In this document: piece by piece, positions 24,534 to 32,635 of the stretch
Numbering within the stretch: position 1 is the first letter of the stretch
Layout of the letters: the number at the start of each line of letters is the position of its first letter
NCBI GenBank assembly: GCA_905212345.1
Contig: CAJMEC010000013.1
Span: forward strand, 1-44,182
Origin: an uncultured Sutterella sp.
Lineage (GTDB): Bacteria > Pseudomonadota > Gammaproteobacteria > Burkholderiales > Burkholderiaceae_F
DNA length: 44,182 nucleotides
Direction: 5' to 3'
Position numbers and translations under genes: made by a program
Notes under the pieces: generated by a model
Told to the model about the DNA's origin: nothing
The model's input: only the letters and a program-made list of their open reading frames with translations
Database searches by the model: none

Positions 24534-24549
24534 TTCAATTTGAATTATA
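24534..24549 (-). promoter_or_regulatory. -10 box and candidate CecR/TetR operator of the ybh operon
   Basis: On the minus strand TATAAT (24549-24544) is followed immediately by the perfect odd palindrome TTCAA-A-TTGAA (24544-24534), which would cover the transcription start. This is a common position for a TetR-family operator. The -35 region lies in the pnp terminator and is not a good match, so the promoter may be weak or activator-free only when derepressed. Confidence 0.45.
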
Positions 24550-24552
24550 TAC

Positions 24553-24592
24553 CATAAAAAAACTCCTACCTCATTGGCTGAAGTAGGAGTCC
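24553..24592 (-). terminator. Terminator of pnp
   Basis: Read leftward, ACTCCTAC/GTAGGAGT forms an 8-bp stem with a 13-nt loop followed by seven T. It separates the rpsO-pnp transcript from the ybh promoter. Confidence 0.8.
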
Positions 24593-24616
24593 TTTTACAA
24601 AGCTAAGCGATCAGAC

Positions 24617-26794
24617 TTATTGAGCGTCTTGAGCCGGTTGTTGTTCGGCAGCAGGAGCTTCTTCAGGCTTTTTTTCCTCTTCTTTCTTTTCTTCCAAGAG
24701 TGCCTTCATCGACAAGCGGACGCGACCCTTTTCATCGGCTTCAATCACCTTCACGCGAACCACTTGACCTTCCTTCAAGTAGTCGGAGACAGCGTTAACG
24801 CGTTGGTTGGCAATTTGGCTGATGTGCAACAAGCCGTCTTTGCCCGGCAACAACTGAACGATGGCGCCAAAATCCAACAAGCGCGTAACCGTGCCTTCGT
24901 AAATTTGGCCCTTTTCGATTTCAGCCGTGATTTCAAGAATCTTCTTCTGGGCGGCAAGACCGGCTTGCGGATCCACAGAGGCGATCGTCACACTGCCATC
25001 ATCCTCGATATTGATCGTGGCACCGGTTTCTTCAGTGATAGCGCGAATCACAGCGCCACCCTTACCGATCACGTCACGGATCTTTTCAGGATTGATCTTC
25101 ATGGTGATCATGCGAGGAGCGAAGCGGGACAATTCCTTGGCACCGCCCGCAGCCTGTGTGCGCATTTCATTCAAAATATGCTGACGGCCTTCATGAGCTT
25201 GAGCCAAAGCCACCTGCATGATTTCCTTATTAATGCCTTCAATCTTGATATCCATTTGAAGGGCGGTAACACCGTTTTCAGTACCGGCCACCTTGAAGTC
25301 CATATCACCCAAGTGGTCTTCATCACCCAAAATGTCAGTCAAGACGGCAAATTTGTTACCTTCCTTGATTAAGCCCATGGCAACACCGGCCACATAGTCC
25401 TTCAGGGGCACACCGGCATCCATCAAGGACAAGCACCCACCGCAAACGCTGGCCATAGAGGAAGAGCCATTCGATTCACAGATCTCAGAAACCACGCGGA
25501 TTGTGTATTGGAAGTCTTCTTCAGAGGGCAGCACGGCGGTCAATGCGCGCTTAGCCAAACGTCCATGACCGATTTCACGGCGCTTGGGGCTGCCGACACG
25601 GCCGGTCTCACCCGTCGCAAACGGGGGCATGTTGTAGTGAAGCATGAAGCGGTCATGCGTTTCACCCAAAAGGCCGTCAACGATTTGTTCATCTTGCTTG
25701 GTACCCAGCGTGGTGATAACCAAAGCTTGGGTTTCACCACGGGTAAACAAGGCAGAACCGTGCGTGCGGGGCAATACGCCTTGGCGAATTTCAATCGGGC
25801 GGACAGTTTTGGTGTCACGACCGTCGATACGCGGTTCGCCATTCAAGATGTTGGAGCGAACAAGCTTGGCTTCCATTTCAAAGAGGATGCCGGCCACTTC
25901 ATTGGGATCGACCTCGTTGTCGCCCGAGAAACGTTCGTCTTTGGCCAATTCTTCATCGACCATGGCGTAGATTTCACGCAATTTTTCCGTACGGGCTTGC
26001 TTGCTACGGATGCCGTAGGCCACCTTCAATTCTTCAGTTGCCAACTCAGCGATGCGGGCAATCAAGGCTTCGTTCTTCGGAGCGGGCTGCCAATCCCAAG
26101 CGGGCTTGCCGGCTTCTTCAACCAATTCGTTAATCGCATTGATGGCTACTTGTTGCTGTTCATGACCGAACATCACGGCATTGAGCATCACGTCTTCAGG
26201 CAAACAATCGGCTTCGGATTCAACCATGAGCACGGCGCGTTCAGTGCCGCTTACCACCAAATCCAAGCGGCTGTCTTTCATCTGAGACAACTTCGGGTTG
26301 CAGACGAATTCACCGTTGATGTAGCCCACGCGGCAAGCGCCGATCGGACCGTTAAACGGGATTCCGGAGATAGACAAAGCGGCGGAAGCGCCCAACATGG
26401 AAGGAATATCCGGATCCACTTCCGGATCCACGGACAATACGTGAATAATCACTTGAACTTCATTGAAGAAGCCTTCCGGGAAAAGCGGACGGATCGGACG
26501 GTCGATCAAACGGCTCGTCAACGTTTCCTTTTCGCTCGGACGACCTTCACGCTTGAAAAAGCCGCCGGGGATCTTGCCTGCTGCGTAGGTCTTTTCAATA
26601 TAGTCGACCGTCAACGGGAAAAAGTCTTGACCGGGCTTGGTTTCTTTCTTAGCCACAACCGTAGCCAAAACCACCGTATCGTCCATTTGGCAAATCACTG
26701 CACCGGAAGCCTGACGGGCAATTTCACCGGTGGTGAAAGTGACGTCGTGGTCACCGAAGCGGAAAGACTTGCTCACTTTATTAAACATCGTCAT
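24617..26794 (-). CDS. pnp: Polynucleotide phosphorylase
   Basis: PNPase degrades RNA 3' to 5' phosphorolytically and is part of the degradosome. The 725-aa protein has two RNase PH-like domains. The second carries the active-site signature around FTRGETQALV and GSPKRREIGHGRLAKRAL. A KH domain (about 565-625, IGKGGAVIR) and an S1 domain (about 635-705, GQIYEGTVTRLLDFGAIVQLLPG) follow. It ends in an acidic Glu/Lys/Ala/Gln tail. The first ATG (26794) is preferred because AAGGAAG is 7 nt away; MFNKV two codons later is the more usual family start. Regulation is probably through the leader hairpin. Confidence 0.97.
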   Translation of the reverse strand: MTMFNKVSKSFRFGDHDVTFTTGEIARQASGAVICQMDDTVVLATVVAKKETKPGQDFFPLTVDYIEKTYAAGKIPGGFFKREGRPSEKETLTSRLIDRPIRPLFPEGFFNEVQVIIHVLSVDPEVDPDIPSMLGASAALSISGIPFNGPIGACRVGYINGEFVCNPKLSQMKDSRLDLVVSGTERAVLMVESEADCLPEDVMLNAVMFGHEQQQVAINAINELVEEAGKPAWDWQPAPKNEALIARIAELATEELKVAYGIRSKQARTEKLREIYAMVDEELAKDERFSGDNEVDPNEVAGILFEMEAKLVRSNILNGEPRIDGRDTKTVRPIEIRQGVLPRTHGSALFTRGETQALVITTLGTKQDEQIVDGLLGETHDRFMLHYNMPPFATGETGRVGSPKRREIGHGRLAKRALTAVLPSEEDFQYTIRVVSEICESNGSSSMASVCGGCLSLMDAGVPLKDYVAGVAMGLIKEGNKFAVLTDILGDEDHLGDMDFKVAGTENGVTALQMDIKIEGINKEIMQVALAQAHEGRQHILNEMRTQAAGGAKELSRFAPRMITMKINPEKIRDVIGKGGAVIRAITEETGATINIEDDGSVTIASVDPQAGLAAQKKILEITAEIEKGQIYEGTVTRLLDFGAIVQLLPGKDGLLHISQIANQRVNAVSDYLKEGQVVRVKVIEADEKGRVRLSMKALLEEKKEEEKKPEEAPAAEQQPAQDAQ

Positions 26795-26813
26795 TTCGTT
26801 TCTTCCTTAAAAA

Positions 26814-26915
26814 GGGAAAAAGACGTGTTTTCGATACGCTGCGGTGTGAACGCTCTGACTGAAAAACCCTCACATCGCAACGCACAAACCGAAAACAAAA
26901 ACCTCGTCTTTTCCC
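26814..26915 (-). promoter_or_regulatory. About 100-nt imperfect hairpin in the pnp leader (RNase III-type autoregulatory stem)
   Basis: Nested arms pair along the leader: GGGAAAAAGACG with CGTCTTTTCCC, GTTTTCG (26827-26833) with CGAAAAC (26890-26896), and a 13-bp inner arm with one mismatch (GCTGCGGTGTGA region with TCACATCGCAACGC). It lies directly upstream of the pnp ribosome site and downstream of the rpsO terminator, exactly where E. coli pnp has the stem cut by RNase III for PNPase autocontrol. Confidence 0.65.
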
Positions 26916-26934
26916 AAAACCTTTAAAACTTACC

Positions 26935-26964
26935 AAAAGCGACCTGTCTGTGCAGGTCGCTTTT
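26935..26964 (-). terminator. Terminator/attenuator between rpsO and pnp
   Basis: The 12-bp perfect stem AAAAGCGACCTG/CAGGTCGCTTTT with a 6-nt loop lies just after rpsO. Read-through here would produce the rpsO-pnp co-transcript. Confidence 0.75.
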
Positions 26965-26981
26965 GAGAAAGCCGTCTCGAA

Positions 26982-27251
26982 TTACTTACGCAAGTTCAAA
27001 TCAGTGATCAACTTGCGGTAAGCGTCCAAATCGGTGCGCTTGAGGTAGTCCAACATCTTGCGGCGACGGGACACCATCTTCAACAAACCGCGACGTGAGT
27101 GATGATCCTTGGCGTGTTCCTTGAAGTGCGGGGTCAATTCGTTAATGCGGGCCGTCAACAAAGCCACTTGAACTTCGGGAGAACCCGTGTCACCTTCCTT
27201 GCGTTGGAACTTGGCAACGATTTCAGACTTTTTGATATCTTGAACAGACAT
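26982..27251 (-). CDS. rpsO: 30S ribosomal protein S15
   Basis: An 89-aa protein matching S15 along its length: GDTGSPEVQVALLTARI near 22-38 and DHHSRRGLLKMVSRRRKMLDYL near 50-70. S15 binds 16S rRNA helices h20-h22 early in 30S assembly. I use the ATG at 27251 (MSVQDIKK), preceded by AAAGG, rather than an in-frame codon nine residues upstream, since the family starts here. The rpsO-pnp pair is conserved in proteobacteria. Confidence 0.97.
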   Translation of the reverse strand: MSVQDIKKSEIVAKFQRKEGDTGSPEVQVALLTARINELTPHFKEHAKDHHSRRGLLKMVSRRRKMLDYLKRTDLDAYRKLITDLNLRK

Positions 27252-27317
27252 TTTATAACCTTTAAAAAAATTAAACATGCGAACGTGGAAGTTAGGCCAC
27301 GTCGTGGAAAGACCGCA

Positions 27318-27346
27318 ATTGTACCCGAAAATGAAAACTTTTTCGA
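27318..27346 (-). promoter_or_regulatory. rpsO promoter
   Basis: On the minus strand a TACAAT -10 box (27323-27318) sits 17 bp from TCGAAA (27346-27341), a weak -35. The leader downstream has short hairpins (for example GTGG/CCAC) where S15 might act, but I cannot define the S15 pseudoknot. Confidence 0.45.
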
Positions 27347-27392
27347 GTGCTATCTTGCGATATTTTCAAGCTTTTTCCACCTAAACGCTTTC

Positions 27393-27962
27393 TCAGCAAT
27401 TCATGAGGTGCTTGCGATAGTGTTTGAGCTCGTCAATACTTTCCAAAATGTCGGAAAGCGCCTCATGGCGCGTGCTCTTTTTAAAGCTGTTGGGAACGGA
27501 CGGCGCCCAACGTTTGGCCAATTCCTTAAAAGTCGAGACATCGATATTTCTGTAATGGAAATAGCTTTCGAGTCTCGGCATCCAACGAGCCATAAAACGA
27601 CGGTCCTGACCAATCGAATTGCCACACATCGGACTTTTACCACAAGGCACAAAGCGGGCAAATTCAGCTAAAAGAATGTCGCTCGCACGTTCTTCATCAA
27701 TATCGGAGGCAAGCACTCGGTCAATGAGACCGGAGCGACCATGCGTTTCCGTATTCCAGGCATCCATTGATCCCATCGTTCGGGCCGATTGATGAATCGC
27801 AATGACCGGACACTCATGGATAACATTTAGCTGCGCGTCCGTAATCACGGCTGCCACTTCAATCACGCGATTGACTTCAGGCTGCAGCCCGGTCATTTCC
27901 ATATCCACCCAAATTAAATTATCCGCGCTAAAGAGGGGATCTTTTTGCAACTCAGTCGCCAT
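27393..27962 (-). CDS. orn: Oligoribonuclease
   Basis: A 189-aa DEDDh 3'-5' exonuclease that finishes degradation of 2-5-nt RNAs, including linearised c-di-GMP. Exo motifs are D20 and E22 (IWVDMEMTGL), the middle Asp in the CGNSIGQDRRFM segment, and the C-terminal HEALSDILESI His/Asp pair. Length matches Orn. It is divergent from the membrane-protein gene to the right, an arrangement (orn next to an M48 protease gene and rsgA) that I recall from other Burkholderiales. Confidence 0.95.
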   Translation of the reverse strand: MATELQKDPLFSADNLIWVDMEMTGLQPEVNRVIEVAAVITDAQLNVIHECPVIAIHQSARTMGSMDAWNTETHGRSGLIDRVLASDIDEERASDILLAEFARFVPCGKSPMCGNSIGQDRRFMARWMPRLESYFHYRNIDVSTFKELAKRWAPSVPNSFKKSTRHEALSDILESIDELKHYRKHLMNC

Positions 27963-27984
27963 TTTGTAGCCTAAATCCTCTAAA

Positions 27985-30144
27985 ATGAACCGTTTGGAAA
28001 CGATATTGTCTCATAATTTACCGATGACTTTTACTTTTGCTCAAGTCTTCTTGGCTGCGCTGTGTTTTTACTTTTTGGTGCACAGCGTTACTTGTCTGGC
28101 CGAGATCATACACCTCAAGCGCACAATCCATGAGGTGCCTGAACCCTTGCGCGAAAAGATCTCGTTGCCGCAACACAAAAAGGCTGCGCACTACGATATT
28201 GCCCGTACTAAGCTTAATTGGCTTGAAGTCACGGTGACCACTCTTTTGATTATCTATTTGACGGCCGGCAACGGCATCAACACGATTTCCGATTGGTTAA
28301 TGAATACTGTCGGTGACCAATTTGCCTTCCACTGGATGTTACCGGCAAGCATCGGTTTTATTTTCGTTCTTTGCGACTTGCCGTTTTGCTGGTACAAAGA
28401 ATTTCGCTTGCGCGAAGCTTTCGGCTACACAAGACAAGACCCTTCGGCTTGGTTTAAGAATTACTGGTTAACCACCCTTTTAGGATGGCTGACTGTTTTG
28501 CCTTTACTTTGGATCGGTTTGTTTTTGTGGCAAAACAGCGGCCCCATGTGGTGGATTCTCGGTTGGGCGATTTTTGCCGTATATCTGCTCTTTTCACTCA
28601 ATTTGGTCAGACGCCTGGTTTATCTTTTTAAACCCAATCGCGCTCAGCTGGCTCATAACGAAGCACTCAAGCGCGTCATTGATACTTTGGGAGAAAAAGC
28701 GGGGCTAAGCGTGGCTGAAATTCGTGTAGCTAAAGCAAAAGACAATGAGGAATTGCCTCCGGCCTTTGCTTTCGGCCACAGACACGGCGTCAAACTCTTT
28801 TTCCGCCATGACATCTACAACCGCATGACTCTATCTGACTTACAAGCTGTCGCCGCCCATGCCTTGGCTCGTAACCTCAGCCATATGTATTTTCAGGCAT
28901 GGTTTTTGTGTGCGCTCGCTGGCTTTTTCGTCTTCGCTTTCCTGGCTTGGTTTGCTCCGCAATCGTGGTTTTTAGATGAAATCGGCTTCCGAGTTTACGG
29001 TCCGGGCCCCTACTACGGTTCTGTGCTCACATTTACCATTGTAGCGTTGCCGGTGTTGCTCTTTCCTTTCAGACTCCCGATGGACGCGTTCCTGCGCCAT
29101 TTGATTTTTGCCTCCGACACATTTGCGATGAAGTATACGGGACTGAAAGTCACGGTCAATTCGTTAATTGAGCTCTTCCCCACGCCGATGCGCCACTCCA
29201 GCGTGACGTTAGGCTTTTTCGATTTGCTCTTTTCTCATGAACCGAGCCTGATGGCTCGTATCTGCCATGTGCAGCACAAATCTGAAATTCTCGAAGCTCG
29301 CCGTCAAGAGGAAGCTTTACGTAACGACAACTTAACCGTTTTACATCAACTCGAAAATGTCTCCTCTGCTCTTATTTCCAAACAAGAGCAGAAAGTCTTA
29401 GATGCAGAAAACAGAGAAAAGAGACTGCACAAATTAAGTCGTCAGTTCGAAAAAGCCCTCAAACGAAAGGCTGAGGGTGAGGCGGGTGTCCGCCCGGCTT
29501 TGTCCCTCGAAGCTTACCGAGATCCTCACTATGAAGAGGCGATACGAGATCTGTCCGCTTCCAACATCACTCATCCGATGTATGGAAAGGGCTTGATGGA
29601 CGGTCTGCGTGACATTATCCAAAAAATAAGTGAAACCAGAAAATCTAGAAAAGCTTCAGAAAAGCCCAATGACCAGGTTGTTGCCTCGGTGCCTGAAAAT
29701 GTTGCAGAGTCGGCCCAATCCTCAGCGCAGCCCACTGAGTCTGCATTGCAAACACCAAGCGTTTCAAATGACGCAGATGCCCCATCACTTATTAATGAGG
29801 TAAAAAAACAGGAACCTTCCTTGGAACCCATTGAGGTGGAAACTGCGCCTGTAAATGAAGAACCCCAATCGACACTGACGGGTAAAAAAACTTTAAGCGA
29901 GGCCCCAAAAGAGCCGTTAGAGCAAACCGCTGCCAATTTCACCCAAGCGGAAAACACTGAAATCACGGTGTCGGAAGTGTCGCCATCGAGCATTTCAAGC
30001 AAAAAAATGAATAATTCTTCAACTGAAAATGCGGCCGATTCGACTCAAACTTCAGGGAAAACCTCACGCCGAATAACGGCTCTGAAAATCATGAGTCAGC
30101 GCCAGCGTGAACTTTTTGAGAAAACTCGTTCCAATGTTGCCTAA
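27985..30144 (+). CDS. M48 (Ste24/HtpX-like) membrane protein with a degenerate active site and a long disordered tail
   Basis: A 719-aa protein. The first 460 residues follow the Ste24-type M48 layout: an N-terminal membrane region (TMs near 15-36, 80-98, 118-133, 163-182, 187-205), then the protease domain and two more TMs (306-324, 345-362). The zinc motif HExxH is HALAR (292-296), and the downstream Glu of the E-F-x-A-D motif is Ile374 (LIFASD). Catalytic Glu and two zinc ligands are lost, so proteolysis is unlikely. Residues from about 460 form a coiled coil, then a Ser/Glu/Thr/Pro-rich acidic region to about 690 and a basic end. An alternative start at 28024 (MTFTFAQVF) fits the family better; neither has a clear ribosome site. 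Its end overlaps rsgA. Confidence 0.82.
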   Translation: MNRLETILSHNLPMTFTFAQVFLAALCFYFLVHSVTCLAEIIHLKRTIHEVPEPLREKISLPQHKKAAHYDIARTKLNWLEVTVTTLLIIYLTAGNGINTISDWLMNTVGDQFAFHWMLPASIGFIFVLCDLPFCWYKEFRLREAFGYTRQDPSAWFKNYWLTTLLGWLTVLPLLWIGLFLWQNSGPMWWILGWAIFAVYLLFSLNLVRRLVYLFKPNRAQLAHNEALKRVIDTLGEKAGLSVAEIRVAKAKDNEELPPAFAFGHRHGVKLFFRHDIYNRMTLSDLQAVAAHALARNLSHMYFQAWFLCALAGFFVFAFLAWFAPQSWFLDEIGFRVYGPGPYYGSVLTFTIVALPVLLFPFRLPMDAFLRHLIFASDTFAMKYTGLKVTVNSLIELFPTPMRHSSVTLGFFDLLFSHEPSLMARICHVQHKSEILEARRQEEALRNDNLTVLHQLENVSSALISKQEQKVLDAENREKRLHKLSRQFEKALKRKAEGEAGVRPALSLEAYRDPHYEEAIRDLSASNITHPMYGKGLMDGLRDIIQKISETRKSRKASEKPNDQVVASVPENVAESAQSSAQPTESALQTPSVSNDADAPSLINEVKKQEPSLEPIEVETAPVNEEPQSTLTGKKTLSEAPKEPLEQTAANFTQAENTEITVSEVSPSSISSKKMNNSSTENAADSTQTSGKTSRRITALKIMSQRQRELFEKTRSNVA

Positions 30145-31057
30145 AGATCAACGCCGCACAACTTGTTTTCATGCTCAAGTGGTCTCCTGCCACGGGAGGC
30201 ACCACTTTGTGCGGGATGATCGAGGCAATCTTTATGAAGCTCACCGAAGGGGGAAAAAAGCAGATGTAGTCGTGGGCGATGAAGTTCTCTGCTCAGCCGC
30301 CGTTGACAATACCGTTGCCATTGAATCAGTCGCCCAACGCTCTAGCCTTTTATTCAGACAAGATGAATGGCGAACAAAAACGCTAGCGGCCAATATTGAT
30401 ACGCTGGTCATCATCTACGCTTCTCATCCGCGTTTTAATCCTTGGTTTGTCTGGAAAGCTCTTTTAGCCTCACACGTCGCAGGCGTCCACCCTATCGTCA
30501 TACGAAACAAAACCGACCTAACCGATGGCTCTTCTGAGGCCGAGCGTTTTCTGGCATCCCTTTCGGCTCTTGGCTACGAAACGCATGCCATCAGCGCCGA
30601 GTCAGCCTGTGAAAAGACCATCGAAGAATTAGATAGCATATTCAATGGTCGACGCTCACTTTTAGTCGGCCAATCCGGGATGGGAAAATCCACGATCTTA
30701 AATCTCTTAGTCAAAGACGCCAATGCTAAAACTCAAGAATATTCCCAAGCGCTCAATTTAGGGCGCCAAACCACAACCGTCACAACGCTCTACGATTTAG
30801 ACAGAGCTCAAGGCTTTGTCATTGATTCTCCGGGCTTTCAAGAGTTCGGGCTTGCGCACCTTACCCTCAATGATGTCATCGGGGCTATGCCGGATATTGC
30901 CTGTCATCCCGGCGGCTGCCGCTTTGCCAACTGCAAACATCTCAAAGAACCGGGCTGCTCAGTCAAAAAAGCGCTCCAAGAAGGACTCATTGCGCAAGAG
31001 CGCTATGATTTTTACTGTGCAATCGCCACTCAGTTGGAAAAATCCAACGCATGGTAA
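30134..31057 (+). CDS. rsgA: Ribosome small-subunit GTPase RsgA
   Basis: RsgA is a circularly permuted GTPase that acts late in 30S maturation. This 307-aa form has an N-terminal OB-fold, G4 NKTD (125-128) ahead of G1 GQSGMGKS (179-186), G3 DSPG (231-234) and a C-terminal zinc cluster (C262, C267, H269, C275 in CRFANCKHLKEPGC). I use the ATG at 30134, which overlaps the upstream membrane-protein stop by 11 nt; a GTG 27 nt further up is less likely. The overlap suggests translational coupling to the M48-like gene. Confidence 0.93.
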   Translation: MLPKDQRRTTCFHAQVVSCHGRHHFVRDDRGNLYEAHRRGKKADVVVGDEVLCSAAVDNTVAIESVAQRSSLLFRQDEWRTKTLAANIDTLVIIYASHPRFNPWFVWKALLASHVAGVHPIVIRNKTDLTDGSSEAERFLASLSALGYETHAISAESACEKTIEELDSIFNGRRSLLVGQSGMGKSTILNLLVKDANAKTQEYSQALNLGRQTTTVTTLYDLDRAQGFVIDSPGFQEFGLAHLTLNDVIGAMPDIACHPGGCRFANCKHLKEPGCSVKKALQEGLIAQERYDFYCAIATQLEKSNAW

Positions 31058-31086
31058 AAACTTCATTTTTTGTTCTTTCTATCTCT

Positions 31087-31114
31087 TTGATTCTTTAGTT
31101 AATTTCGGTACAAT
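31087..31114 (+). promoter_or_regulatory. Promoter of the PotE-like gene
   Basis: TTGATT (31087-31092) and TACAAT (31109-31114) with a 16-bp spacer lie about 50 nt before the start codon. Confidence 0.55.
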
Positions 31115-31163
31115 CCCTGGACTTTTTTTTTCAACCTACTGAAAGATAACTGACAAAAGAACT

Positions 31164-32495
31164 ATGGCCGCCACCATTGAAAAGCCGAAAATGACGTGCC
31201 TGCAATTAACAATGGCCGTCATGCTCAATATGCTGGGTTCGTCCATTATTTTGATGCCCACTAAACTTGCTGAAGTTGGAACGCAGTCCATTTTGGCCTG
31301 GTTAGTGACCATCAGCGGTGCTACCGCTATCGCCTACACATTTGCCAAATGCGGTATGTTCAGCAGAAAAAGCGGCGGCTTAGGCGGCTATGCGTCCTAC
31401 GCATTCGGCAAGTCCGGCAGCTTCATCGCCAATTTCAGCTACGGTGTATCGTTGATCATTGCCAATCTGACGATTGCTATTTCCATCGTTGGCTACGTCA
31501 TGGTGCTTTTCGATTGGGCTCTGACTCCTTTGGAAATGGGCTTAGCCAGTATTTTTGTCATTTGGCTTTGCAGCCTGCCCAACATTGGCGGCGCCCGTTT
31601 TATCGGAAGACTTTCTCATTTTTCCAACTATGGCATATTGATTCCCATTTTGGTACTGACTGTCATCGGCTGGAATTGGTTCTCGGTTGATCGTTATGTT
31701 GAAGCCTGGAATCCGCAAAACCTCACGCCTTTCGAAGGACTATCGGCAGCCATTTCCATGACGCTATGGGGCTTTTTGGGACTAGAGACCGCCTGCGCGA
31801 ATTCTGAAGCGGTGGAGAATCCGGAAAAATCGGTTCCCCGTGCCATGGTGCTTGCCACGATTGGCGCCGGTGTCGTTTATATTCTGGCCAATAACATCAG
31901 CTTCGGTATCGTTGACAACGCCGTGCTGTCGCGTTCCACCGCCCCGTTCGGTTTGGTATTTGCGACCATGTTTTCGCCTGAAGTCGGCAAATTCGTCATG
32001 GCTCTGATGGCGCTGGCTTGTGCCGGGTGTCTGACCAGTTGGCAATTTACAATTGCTGAAGTATTCCGTGTCTCTGCCAGGGAAGGCTATTTCCCGAAAA
32101 TTTTTGCCAAAGTCAGCGCTTTGAATGTTCCGATCGCAGGGATTGTGATTATTTTGCTTTTGCAATCTCTTGCCGCTTTGCTCACCATTGACCCCAGGCT
32201 GGAACAGCAGTTCTACATTCTTAAAGATTTAGCGGTGGTCACCAATCTGGTTCCCTATCTTTTGGCCTTTGCTGCCGTGAATGTGATTTTACATCGAGAA
32301 CCGGTTAATCCGACCATCGTCAAGCGAACCACAGTCATAGCTTCTTTCGCTTCGGCTTACTCGCTTTACGCTCTTTATGCCTGTGGACCTAACGCCATGA
32401 TGTGGGGCGCACTGGCCACTTTTGTCGGTATTTGGCTTTATGGCTACGCTGCAAAGTCTCTTGAAGTTAAAGGCAAACTGCAGGGACAAGAATAA
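31164..32495 (+). CDS. potE: PotE-like putrescine/ornithine (basic amino acid/polyamine) antiporter
   Basis: A 443-aa APC-superfamily transporter with 12 predicted TMs. It resembles E. coli PotE closely through its length: MPTKLAEVGT near 31-40, AKCGMFSRKSGG (61-72), GYASYAFGKSGSF, a TLWGFLGLETACAN stretch, and SWQFTIAEVFRVSAREGYFPKIF. PotE exchanges ornithine for putrescine or takes up putrescine. No ornithine decarboxylase (speF/speC) is next to it, so the direction and true substrate are uncertain; arginine/agmatine or lysine/cadaverine exchange remain possible. It is a single-gene unit with its own promoter and terminator. Confidence 0.87.
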   Translation: MAATIEKPKMTCLQLTMAVMLNMLGSSIILMPTKLAEVGTQSILAWLVTISGATAIAYTFAKCGMFSRKSGGLGGYASYAFGKSGSFIANFSYGVSLIIANLTIAISIVGYVMVLFDWALTPLEMGLASIFVIWLCSLPNIGGARFIGRLSHFSNYGILIPILVLTVIGWNWFSVDRYVEAWNPQNLTPFEGLSAAISMTLWGFLGLETACANSEAVENPEKSVPRAMVLATIGAGVVYILANNISFGIVDNAVLSRSTAPFGLVFATMFSPEVGKFVMALMALACAGCLTSWQFTIAEVFRVSAREGYFPKIFAKVSALNVPIAGIVIILLLQSLAALLTIDPRLEQQFYILKDLAVVTNLVPYLLAFAAVNVILHREPVNPTIVKRTTVIASFASAYSLYALYACGPNAMMWGALATFVGIWLYGYAAKSLEVKGKLQGQE

Positions 32496-32512
32496 AAAAT
32501 ACGTCATTTTCA

Positions 32513-32548
32513 AAAAGGCACTCGCAAAATTGAGTGCCTTTTTTTTGT
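32513..32548 (+). terminator. Terminator of the PotE-like gene
   Basis: The stem AAAAAGGCACTC/GAGTGCCTTTTT with an 8-nt loop continues into a run of T. Confidence 0.85.
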
Positions 32549-32560
32549 TCTTGCTAAAAC

Positions 32561-32590
32561 AAAAAAACGGTTGGCTTTTGCCAACCGTTT
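32561..32590 (-). terminator. Terminator of rplS
   Basis: Read leftward, AAACGGTTGG/CCAACCGTTT forms a perfect stem with a 6-nt loop followed by T7. It faces the potE terminator, giving two back-to-back terminators between convergent genes. Confidence 0.85.
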
Positions 32591-32635
32591 GCGAAGTCTA
32601 AACAGCAGGTGCTGTATTTTCGGATCAGACTCGAA

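Noticed and set aside
25508..26926. A 472-codon open frame on the plus strand opposite pnp
   Set aside because: It is antisense to a clear PNPase gene, has no family resemblance, and its biased composition (many His, Phe, Gln, Arg) is what the complement of a codon-biased gene gives.
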